Source of the DNA: Lethocerus indicus
Taxonomy: Eukaryota; Arthropoda; Insecta; Hemiptera; Belostomatidae
Length of the DNA stretch: 64,000 bases
Reading direction: 5' to 3'
Assembly (NCBI GenBank): GCA_019843655.1
Contig: JACDQD010000006.1
Coordinates: 7,680,034 to 7,744,033 of the forward strand
A model generated the notes under the pieces. It was not told the origin of the DNA, searched no databases, and was given only the letters and a program-made list of their open reading frames with translations. Made by a program: the position numbers and the translations under genes. Of the stretch, positions 27,353 to 38,000 are shown piece after piece (the first letter of the stretch is position 1; each line of letters starts with the position of its first letter).

Positions 27353-29420
27353 TTAATTATAAATTATTTTTGTTCCAATATTAGTATATCTATGTACCAA
27401 AATGATAAGAAATTACTCAAAAAATATCCTTTGTAAAAAACAAATCGTGAATTCTAAAATTTTATCTTGATTTAGACAAGAAAAAATCAAAAGTATTCAT
27501 TTCAATTTGAACTGTTTTATCATTGTCATGAATACATATTTATGGCAAATCAAATTTATGAAAATATCTAATGTGATATATGAAAATATCACAACCAACT
27601 GAATATGAACTGAAATGATTCAGTCATTTGATTATTCGAATTACATGAAAAGTTATATACTTCATTATTTCAAGAAATTATCATGAAATAGAAGTTAAAT
27701 GAAATCACTTTATAAACAATAAAATGGAATTTGTAAAATACATTAATAACAAACCAATTAAGAGGCATTAATTTTTATAATAAATTTACCTTTGCTTGAC
27801 CATTGTAGTTAAGGTCTAATGGGGCAACAACAATAAATGAAACCTTTGTTTCATGATCAAACTTCCAGGGTCTATCAACCACAGCCTTAACAGAGTACCG
27901 GATGCTACCATGTTCGCCTTCAAATGAACTTGGAAGCAAAGGAGGAAGCACAGTACTGAATGGGTAAACATGTTCACCAATAGGAATCTCTACCTCACCT
28001 ACAAATAAAAAAAAGTAACTAGATTCATTTTCATTAATAATAAGATATAGAAATTAGTTCTTCCATATATTAAAATAATTAATACCCACCATAGCCATAT
28101 TAATAGTAATTTTTAATGAAGTATAATATTCCAGCATTTAAACAAAATAGTAAATTTTAATTGTACTACATTTATAAAATTGTTTTGAATTAATGCATCA
28201 TTACAGTTCAATTCTATGATATATGCATGTAGTCATTAACCTATAGATTCTAAACTTCTGTTATTTATAATACTAGGTATAACAAGATATAAATATTTCA
28301 TCATTACTTCTATATATTGATAATTTAAAATGAACATTTCTCATATGACAACCCTCACTGAGTAAGTTTATCATAAAAAGTATATTTAAACAAACAAATT
28401 ATTAACAAAGATTGTGAAACATACAAAGCATACTTTCATTTATTTATTTTACATGCTAGAATTGAAAAAAGGCAAAAATGTTTAATAATTGTATAACACG
28501 AGGATTATATCTTTCAGAACAAAAAATTATATACATACCACTGCCTCCTCCAAGGAGTTTAAATTTGTTGGAAAAGTATTCTTCTTCAGCGGAATAATTA
28601 ACAGTCCGTGTCTTGCTACTTCCATCACTATCTTTAACACTTTCACTTTCATCAAAATGAACTTTTGCTACTCCCTCTATCTTAACATTTACCCCTAAAA
28701 AATTATATTGCAATATATACCAAGAAATAAACTACAGCTTTAAATTAATTGTTAAAATGTATTATCTGTTTGATGTATTTCTACAAAGGTGATTGATTTC
28801 TACACCAAAATTGGCCATTATACAATAACACAAATTATGACTACTTTGAACATATATTTATGAAATTAGTGTCATATTAACATATATCAGTGAAATTTAG
28901 TAAGATGTATTTATAAAGTTTTGACAATTCTGGTGTATATATACCGCTTATTAATTAATAAAATACTTATTTTAAATGTATGTAATACCTTTACTATCTA
29001 CATGTTTAATATCCTGTCAGGCAATTGATATAACAATCACAAATTCCAACTATCCATAAAACAAATGATTAAATAATATAAATAACTAATTTAAGAGAAG
29101 ACTGAAAACTAAAAAAATGTCTAAAAGCAACACAAAGAAAATGGTCAAAGTTAATAAATGGAGTAAAAAAAACCAACCCCTTAAAGAATATGTATGTGGG
29201 TCAGTGTTGTGACGAATTGAAAAATGACAAAAGTTTTACAATGTTACAGTTTACTACAAGGGAGAAACTGTTTTCAAAGGGGCATTAACCAAGGATCTAA
29301 CTTACCTCGAACTTTTTTTGGCTTATCAATGGACAGTAGCACTCTACCACTGACTGTAGTTCCAGCGTAGAAGGCACCAGTTGGACTATCTAGTACAATC
29401 GAAAAATTTTTCAGAACCAT
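21816..29420 (-). CDS. alpha-arrestin (arrestin domain-containing protein) with repetitive Pro/Gly/Ser/Tyr tail
   Basis: Alpha-arrestins are adaptors that link membrane proteins to ubiquitin ligases and endocytic sorting. Seven exons join in frame (coding order): 29420-29306, 28694-28539, 27998-27790, 25383-25201, 24480-24289, 24048-23016, 21865-21816 (1,938 nt, 645 aa). The N-terminal arrestin fold covers about residues 1-160 (start MVLKNFSIVLDSPTGAFYAG). A linker carries the ARRDC-typical Cys cluster KSFCCLCCQSGPL. The C-terminal arrestin fold runs to about residue 300, ending in VSGFHKNLSIEIPLIIGSVP. A disordered tail rich in Pro, Gly, Ser and Tyr follows. The last 50-nt exon is inferred: donor gtatgt at 23015 and acceptor ttttttag fit in phase 1 and give a polar end, TTPLMDQPVA. 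Without it the protein would read three codons into the intron. I see no PPxY NEDD4-binding motif in the tail, unlike classical ARRDCs. The introns at 21866-23015 and 25384-27789 hold only AT repeats. The paralogue within the family is uncertain. Confidence 0.9.
22529..22557. repeat. (AT)n microsatellite
   Basis: A pure AT dinucleotide run in the last intron of the arrestin gene, followed by degenerate ACATAT units. Confidence 0.85.
23109..23475 (-). repeat. 39-bp coding minisatellite in the arrestin tail
   Basis: About nine tandem units of 39 bp encode a 13-residue repeat of the form GGPP(A/S)GSPYxxxx. Three adjacent units (roughly 23318-23434) are identical at both DNA and protein level (GGPPAGSPYLSRS). 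The outer units have diverged to PPGP, PPGA, APGS or PLGS endings. All units keep the frame, so copy number can change by whole units without breaking the protein. Confidence 0.95.
25119..25165. repeat. (AT)n microsatellite
   Basis: A 47-base AT run just downstream (in minus-strand sense) of the arrestin exon at 25383-25201, inside an intron. Confidence 0.9.
25384..27789. other. large arrestin intron without recognisable content
   Basis: This 2.4-kb AT-rich, CpG-poor intron lies between arrestin exons 3 and 4. It contains a pure AT run and short ACAC tracts near 26470-26490 and 26594-26608. I recognise no exon, RNA gene or transposon. Confidence 0.6.
27317..27349. repeat. (TA)n microsatellite
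   Basis: A pure TA dinucleotide run in the 2.4-kb arrestin intron. Confidence 0.9.
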
Positions 29421-30189
29421 ATTTAACCCAATGAATTGATTGTATGAAAATCTATCGATTTACAAAATCATGTCAAGAACACTAATTGACACCACAATTG
29501 AAGAGACACAATGGATGGAACGTGACGGAACTGGGCGTGATACTAAAAATAAACAATGATGCAAATGGTACCTCGCAGTTTTATAACCTATCCAACGTCA
29601 GTTTAAGCAGTCTGACCACCCACGATATACCTTTATTTTATAAAATATCCGAAAGGGATTTGTATTTAATTTCGTCTTCTTACGCATTAACGCATTTGAA
29701 AAGTTAAGATATGTTAGAATGAAGATTAAACGTGATGTTAATATATCCTCCAATACATAGACATTATTGTTGAATTTGTTTTTGTCTGCTGTTCTTCAAG
29801 TACCTTAAAAATAAACCGAGCTGATTATTAAATGAAAAAAATTAAAGTGACCGTTTATTGTTCCAAATGTTTATCCTTTAGCATTTACAACAAATTCTTG
29901 TGGAATTAGAAATAAACGCCTCAAGGTTGATATCACCACTCCAACTTCTTAAGGGGATAAATTCTTCGGCTGCCAGTAGGTACCGGAAATTCAAACCAAG
30001 AGAAGCAGTGGCTTTTCACATTGTAAAGCAAAAATGTCTTAAAACGAAATTCACAACCAGCTGGTAAATATGTTGTGGCTATTAGGTAAAACAATCTCAG
30101 AATCCTGAATTCGAATTAAATTCCTATTGTTATTATGATTCCTAACGCGATGTTTTAGTGCCAGTCATTTTGCTACTAATTTTTAAAAC
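29421..30189. promoter_or_regulatory. divergent promoter region between arrestin and orphan gene
   Basis: Start codons on opposite strands face away from each other across 769 bases, so this spacer should hold both promoters and both 5' untranslated regions. CpG is a little more frequent than in the neighbouring introns. No clear TATA box or initiator could be assigned. A 73-codon frame at 29486-29707 looks fortuitous. Confidence 0.45.
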
Positions 30190-33100
30190 ATGAGATCTCC
30201 CCTGTATGAGACTTTTGTATGTTCAGATTTAATTAGAAAAATTAAACCACCGCTAATGATAAACAATGAGATACGTAAAAATATCAGTACAATTAAAAGT
30301 AAATCTGCCAGTGAATTAAAAAACTTAATTAATTTTGATGCTGAAGTAAAAAACTCTCGTTTAAGAAAGGTACGTAATCAAAAATACATTAGCCACAAGA
30401 ATTTTTCTCAACGAGAAAACAAACCTGTATTAAAAATTCCTACCTATACGACAATGAAAAATTCTACTGATTTTCAAATTAAGCAAAACGAAATTCAGAA
30501 CTGTAATATGAAGATTCAAAACATTACTAATAAAAAAATGAAATCATTGAAACACAGGAAGCGATTCTCTGTTACTAAATATGGTATCAATAATAAAAAG
30601 TTATTAGAAACCATAATTCCTTTACGAAATGAAGAAAAAATTAAACTAGAAGGAAATAATGTTGGTATAAAAAAATTTATGGAGAAGTATATCGAAATTA
30701 CAGACAAAAATGTTTTTACATCAAAAGATGACATAAAGCAATTGAATTTTCTTTCTTATTGGAAGATATTAAGTATTTTTGGGAAGCATAAAGTCTTACC
30801 TGCCAGCATAGATGGTTCAAAATTACCTTTGAAAGTCAACCCATATTTTCAAAAACAAATAGACGAGTTTTTGAGTGTAAAAGGTCAAAAAGGAAAAAAA
30901 ATATGTGGTGCAGATAAAATGACAAAACAAAATATAATCAATAAATTAGCGAAACATATGGTTAAGAATAATGATAATGGAATGCGATACAGTAATTTAA
31001 TATTTTCTCAACTAGCAAACCACAAAAGGGGAAAAATTAATGAAAATGAGAATTTATTAAAATTAATGCGAAAATATAATGAATTATCATCCCATCTTGA
31101 GTATTTTAAGAAGACTCATAATGTACCAAAAAAAAGGAAGTATAATAGTAATAAAAATGTTGAGTCTTCTAGAGTAAACCCAAATAGCAAACAATATAAT
31201 GTTTCTGTTAAGATTATAAGTAGAGATAATTTAAAAGAGAATAATTTAACAGGGGGTGTAAAGACTAGAAAATGTATTGTAGCAGATAAAAGAAATATGA
31301 AAGGAGATATTGTAAACGATAATTTGAATTCAAAAACTTTAAAACAAGATGCTGTCAAAGAAAGTTTAAAACAATCACTTACTTTAATGTTTAAAGAATT
31401 TTACAAAAATCAAATGAAATCTGCTCTTAATGAAAGACTTGGTGGCATATCTCGAAGTAGTGATCCTGAAATCAATGGCTTCAGACCTAAAAAATGTTCA
31501 CTAAAAAATGAAAACGAGAAACAGACTGGTCTTATGGGTGTTAGAAATGTTATAAATTCTGGTACCAGTAATACAAAGACACATATTAGAGAAAATAATT
31601 GCAATAATTATCCTACCATTCCAGTCAAATCTAATAATATACACAAAAACATGAATTGTTTAAATTCTGAAAATAATAAATCTGAACTAGAATACAATTT
31701 TGATAGTGTATTATATAGCAAAAGTGATTTTGAAAATTTAAGAGGGGCTAAATATATTGACCATTATATTACAAATGAACATTCTGTTGATGAAACAAGG
31801 AACAACATATACTTATGTCCCATTCCTTTAGCAAGCTGCATTCCAAATGAAAATTACTGGAAACCAAGTAATTTTTCAGAGAAAAAAGTTATTGGTACAA
31901 TTCAACCAACTGTTTATTATGGTGTTAATAGTCATAAATACTCAAGCTACACAACACTCCATATTCTTCAGAATTATACAAACTTCATGAGAAGCGTTAT
32001 TACTTATCCTATTAAATTAAACCATTCATTAGAAATGATAATTTTATTCCCAAAAATGTCAGTACCAATTTTTCCTTACTATAATTACATAAATGATTAT
32101 TGTAATGAATTTGAAGTTAGCATGAGAGGTACTTATTCAGCTACAGAAGAAGTTTCAGAAAATGAAAAACTAAAGAATATTTGGTTTAATAAACCTTTTG
32201 GACAAATGATAAATTCTTCTGAATGTTTGCATTTGGATCCAGTTTACGAAAATAGTTACAATCCAATAATAATATCCATGAAATATAAAGGAAATAAATT
32301 AGATTCTTATAAAGTATTAAATGAAAAAGATGTCCAGGAACTAAGTTATCAAAGGAATATAGATAAAGGGTGTAACAATGATTATGGAAGTAATTTGACA
32401 TGTATAAAAATAAAAGAAACTTCATTTGCAGAGCACATCATACAAGTCCCATGCTTTCATAAAGTGATGCTTTTTAAATATTTAAATCCCTGTATCTGTC
32501 AAACAAAGACATCAGGTTACCCTGAAGATGAAATATCTTTTCCTAAATGTCTCAAAATGGTTAATTCTACAAGTGAAAATGTAGATATTAATAATTCTCA
32601 CAAGTTTTTTATAGAAAAAGAAGAAACTGGTAACATTTTAATAGATTACAAGAAATGCAATGAATCACAGTTTATAAACACATTATATGTGCTTCAAGAT
32701 CAAAATATGTCTAATCCCTTAGAATGTGATGATTTTGTTAGAATGAAAACAATAAACAGTGAGGGACATATTGGAGGAAATGGGGGAGAAAATTGTCCAA
32801 AATTTAACACCTTAAAGATTATAAAAGAAGAAAGGGGTAGTCCAGAAAACATTAAACTTATTAGACTGAATAGCAAAACAGAATTACAAGAATCAAAAAA
32901 AGATTTTAACACTGAATTTGAATCACACAATTATTTAAAAGGAAAATTCAACATACATGATGATTTGATAACTTCATTTAAACAGGATGAGGGGTCACAT
33001 AAATGCCAAAGTAATGAGAATATTGAGAATTCATATGTCACTGAAAATTCAGAAATTAAAGGGAATCCTTCCATTATTTTCTGTTCAAAAAAATGTAAAA

Positions 33101-34631
33101 ATCAATGCAAACAAAGTATTAAAAAAGGTAAAGAGATTACAGGATTTAATGAGCCCAATCAAAATTCTACAAGCACTTGTTCATTTAAATCTGAGTCAGA
33201 AGATGAGAATATGTTAATGTGTAAGACAATTAAAACTTTAATTTCATTGATTAAAGAGCTGAGAAAAGGAAATCAATTAAGTGAAGCCCTCAAATATCAC
33301 ATTGCCAGTACCGTGAAATTACTTACTTCAATAGAACTGGAATACATTTTAGGGACAAGTGACCATTCTAATTCCCCAAATGAAGGATATTGTATGCACA
33401 ATGCCTATAAATTATCAGATATGTGTAATGGTATTTCACCAACTGCTGAAACAGAAAAAGATCTAAACATTGGTAACACTATGGTCTCAGTTGGAATTAA
33501 CACTGAGGGAAACCTAAGAAAAAGTATTGCTGATGAAATATTAAGAATGAATTTAGAAGAGCAGATTGGATTGTTTAAAAGTTTAATTAAAACTCAGAAA
33601 TCACTTAATATTGTTAAAGGTGCCATAAGTGATTTGGAAGAAAACGTATTCTTAAGTGAATTGAATAAAAATACTAATGAAGAAAATATTAATTTTGAGC
33701 TTAGAGTAAGCCAACTTTCGAAGCCCGAGGCAATTTGTTTATCTAAGAAATTAGAGGGAGAGAAAAATGTGAATGTTACCAACACTAATAAACAATACTA
33801 TTCAAGTTCAGAAAGTGAAACTTCTTCCAGTTTTAACTCTGAAACAGACGAATCGAGAACATCGACAGAGAATACATATATAAAGCATGCAGCTCATAAT
33901 GAGATAATAGAACAACCAGAACAAAGTTACGTTCAATATGGAAGAGAGAAGCGTGTTCGTGAGAATAATGTAAGTGACATCTTAAGGGATAGAAGTACAA
34001 TAAAAAATTGCACAGATAAAGAATTGAATAAGAACGACGACGATATTCATAAGGCAAAGAATACTGTGCACAGGAATTCCGAATATGACAAAACTCATAT
34101 TTTTAACACTGCCGAATTATCGACTAGACGCATGAAACAGGAATTTTACCAAACTATAAGTCCTAATGAGAAAGAGGGGCGCAATGAAGAAAAACAGGCC
34201 CTAAAATTTAGGCAGAATGTTTTAAGTCCGAATAGTCCATGTTCTGACGGCCTCCCGGTGGAGCAATATGACAGCAAGAAGAAGGAAGTAAATGTGCGTA
34301 AAAACATTGTCACGTTGGGGGATAATAATGATGAAGATGAGCAGAAATCAAGTAAAACATCGCGAAAAAAATGGGCAGGAAGTACCATACATGCTCTATA
34401 CTTTAAAAATAAAATATTTAAACAAAATATTTATTTATTTATTTCAACCTCACAGTACATTTGGCTTCACTCAGAACGCCTTAACGTCGCCCCTCGGTCC
34501 GAGATAAAGAGTACAGTTTCGTCATGTTCTTCGATATTTCTAATATGTTTATGAAATTGTCAGTATACATTCGTCCTGATGAACGCATAGTGCACCGTTT
34601 GATGAAAAAGCTTTTTCCACCCCCAGCCTAA
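30190..34631 (+). CDS. large Lys/Asn/Ser-rich orphan protein, function unknown
   Basis: One uninterrupted frame runs from ATG 30190 to a stop at 34552 (1,454 codons), far too long for chance in AT-rich DNA. I recognise no family. The protein is highly charged and rich in Lys, Asn, Ser and Glu. It has few hydrophobic stretches, an acidic Ser run (SSSESETSSSFNSETDES), scattered Cys (CSKKCKNQC and a CFHK...CICQ stretch) and two helical segments near the C-terminal third that could form coiled coils (around LISLIKELRKGN and LRMNLEEQIGLFKSL). A better 3' end is likely. Donor GGAA/gtacca at 34382 and acceptor attgtcag at 34563 share phase and give a last exon 34564-34631 coding YIRPDERIVHRLMKKLFPPPA. 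That makes 1,419 aa. The unspliced tail after 34381 looks intronic (AT-rich, then out of character). No signal peptide or membrane segment is evident. It lies 426 bases upstream of the dynein gene. Confidence 0.75.
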
Positions 34632-35057
34632 TATTTGAAATGATTGTTAAAATTAATGATTAAGTTCACTTTATTGATATTAATTAGGATTTAAAAATTA
34701 GCAAAATTCATATTTTCAAAGTGACAGATTTAAGTATAATATTGTAATAGTATATTTGAAAAAGTAAATTAAATGAATGATGCTTAGATTGAAAATAATA
34801 GTAAATTGCCGAGGCTAATCAACTTTTAGTTTTTGAAACTTATATACTTTATATTGATATAATAAATATATTTCTTTGGAATTATGATGTACGGTTATAC
34901 GATTTAACGTTTCCAGTGGCAACCTATTTATTGATTTGTTTTGCATTGAGGTTCCTCCTATATTTTTAAGTAGGTGGTTCTTATAAGGTTTTATGTATAC
35001 TATTATATGATAGATACAAATCAAGTTCAACAGTATTCGCTGATTTTCTAAGTAATT
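34632..35057. promoter_or_regulatory. spacer between orphan gene and dynein gene
   Basis: A 426-base AT-rich spacer that should include the 3' end of the orphan transcript and the promoter and 5' UTR of the dynein gene on the same strand. No specific element could be assigned. Confidence 0.4.
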
Positions 35058-38000
35058 ATGGAAGCAGGAGGAGAGGCTGTATCTCCCGATACTGAGAATT
35101 CTTCAGAAAAAGCTCCTTCTGAAAAGCCTTCGGAATCGAAAGGTATTTATTTTTTCACCGTATAAATTTTAATTTATTACAAAATAACATAGAATGGGCA
35201 CTGATGTAGTTTGTTCTGCCGGTTCTTCAAAGGAACCTATAGAATCATGCTAACATTTTTATTCAGTGCTAATTTAAAAAAAGTTATACTAGGCTATCCA
35301 CTCGTTTGATCATTCATTTGCTTCACTGTCAATTTATTTGACTTCCTGAACCATGTATTGTAATTTTATTTTTGTAACAATTTTATTTTCTTAAATATTT
35401 TGGGAGTTCTTCCTGGGGCTCGCTATAAATACAGAGCATGTTGTTCCTGTAATAAATCCAAAGCATTATTTTAATTCGGTGCCATCACTCAAAACCCTAT
35501 GGCGCAAACATACCCTTTTATATTTGTATAATGTAATTGTGACTTAAGAACTATATGACACCTATGTATTCATAAATTACGCATTTCCCTCATTTAGACA
35601 GATCATGGAATTCAAATTGTTCCCCAGTTTGGTTAATCAAATTGTTTTCTTTCCAGAAAGTGAAACAGGTGTTGTAAAAGAAGAAATTCTAGATGAAAAC
35701 GAAGAAGAAAAAATACGTTCTGATGATGAGGAAACGGGACTCTCCGAAGAGGAGATAGAGCTAATTGTAAAATACTTTATCAATAATCAATTTTTTTGAC
35801 TCGTTAGATTCGAGAGAGTCATTATCATTCAAAAGTTGGTGTTCAGTGTAATAAAATTCGCTGCTATTTTAGATTGGAGACATAAAAAACTTTACGATAC
35901 TGTTTGATCTATCTCCGCATGACTGGAACCAAGAAGTGATGGATGTCGTCCGAGAATACATTTTGGAAAACGGCATCTTCCTTCTGACTATATATTTCGA
36001 CGGTGACACATTGAAAGCATCCCATAATATCCCGAAGCCAGATTCGTCGACCTCACTTACTTCGCTCGCTTAAAAATTCACGAGACATTGACGCACCAGA
36101 ATTTCGAAGACATACTCCTATTCGGAAATCTGCACGACAAACCGGAAGAAACTATCCTGAAGCTCTTGCAGAATGTGTATGCCCCGATAATTTACGATAT
36201 TCAAATTTGGCCTCAGAGTATCCTTTAAAACTATCTATTCAATAAAATAACAATTACTTAATTTAATAAAGAGATGATTCAAATATATTATCTTCTGTCA
36301 GAAATAGAAGATTTTAAATATTAGTTAAAGTGTAATTACAATAGATTGTGTTTGTTTTTCTCATTGTGTTCACTTAACTAATATTAATTATAATAGGTAT
36401 ATTATAAAATGTAATTAAAGTCCTTTGTAAATAGGAGAACAAACAAATGATCATGAATAGAATTTAAATTTGACAACATAGAATTCATTTCCATGTTCTG
36501 CAATAATTCGGTAACAAATAACATGTCTTAGTGCATAGCAATGACGATATGATGCACGTTCGCCCTAAGAGCGTATAATTTCTTAACGAACAGCCTAGAC
36601 GTGAAAGACGAAGTGTCTTATGAGATTACAAATTTTTTGATCTCACTGGCGCAACTTAAATTCAACATGTGCGCATTGACAGGATTCCACGTTCCATACG
36701 AGGATCTTAACATTTTACCGGAAAAGCTCTGCAGAGACGCCCAGAACGTTCGGCGATTAGAACGTATGCATTTGTATTTAATTAAGAATCAATTAAGAAT
36801 TTTCTCCGAATTATTCGAAATTACTTAGTATCAATAATTTTCTGTTATTTATTTCTTTTAGTGCACTTAAATGGTAGCTTTTGTTGTTACCGAGTAAAAA
36901 GTTAAATTCTTTATGAAATAGTTGACATTCAATTTTATCGCACTTCTACTTTGAAGTTCACTTTCTTTTAAAACACAAAACTCTGATAATCCGGTAAAAT
37001 ATGATCTAATAAAATAGTCAGAGTTTATGGATACACCTAATGAAGATGTTATGAGCATACATATACTCACTGTAATAGGTAAATTTCAGACGTTGTACTC
37101 AGATGGTACACCCACATCCGAGCCGGTCTCAACGACATCGAGCATATTTCTCCTGTGGACGCTCCACACCCAATTGAAGTTTTTGAATCCTGGAGATACA
37201 GATGTAAGACGTGTTATCGATTTCTCTGTTTAGCATTAAGTCCTCGAGCTCAGGAATGTGTCTATTGTGTATATTGTTAGGATTATTTGAGGACAATTAA
37301 TGAAAGTGCGTTAAGGTCTTTCTCATTAAATTGGTTTTTAGTTCATTCGGCTATATTCACTATGAGCTATTACCTCATGCATATTATCGAGGGAAGGAGT
37401 CCACAATAACATACTAAACTACATATAGTATATTGCGAGCATTAATGTATAATTGAGTTTCAGTGTTTGCAGTAGTAAGAATAAATATGTTCCTTTTTTT
37501 CAGTTGAAAAGTTATGTTTCCTTTGGTTCTTGATGCAAGATAAATATTTGACTCATGTTTGCAATATTTTATTAGCTGCTCAATCTCCATGCATTATACA
37601 ATTCTTTTCTTTAATAAAGGATATAAAGGTAAATACCTTTGTTTTTTAACAACTCTGTATTAATATTAGGCTTATTACTATAAATAAATTATAATAGTGA
37701 ATAATATTGTTTATAAATAAAATACTGTTTTATTTAGAATTTTAGAGAAGAGGCAAGACAAAATTGTGAATACCTGCAGTTACTATTAGAGCCTTGTTCT
37801 CAAATGAATAATGTCGCTTCTCCTGCAGAAATTCCCTACCATATACCTAAAATATTATTTTTGCTTAAATTCATTTGGGCAAGATCTCCGTATTTAAATT
37901 CAAAGTAAGTTAAAAGGAGATTATTTCATAAGGTATTTTATTACTCTAATCAACTTGTATTTTCCTGGCTGCCTCATGCAAAATATTTAATCTGGCAGTA

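Noticed and set aside
29486..29707. 73-codon frame between the arrestin and the orphan gene
   Set aside because: Sits in the divergent promoter; short and unlike any family; probably chance.
35605..35766. Alternative dynein first exon starting at ATG 35605
   Set aside because: The stretch before 35657 is an intron ending in tttccag. The start at 35058 splices in phase and gives a coherent acidic N terminus.
36570..36598. Alternative acceptors for the U12 intron at 36569 and 36593
   Set aside because: Joining there puts the next exon out of frame or creates a stop. CCTAG at 36598 restores WPQNVKDEV.
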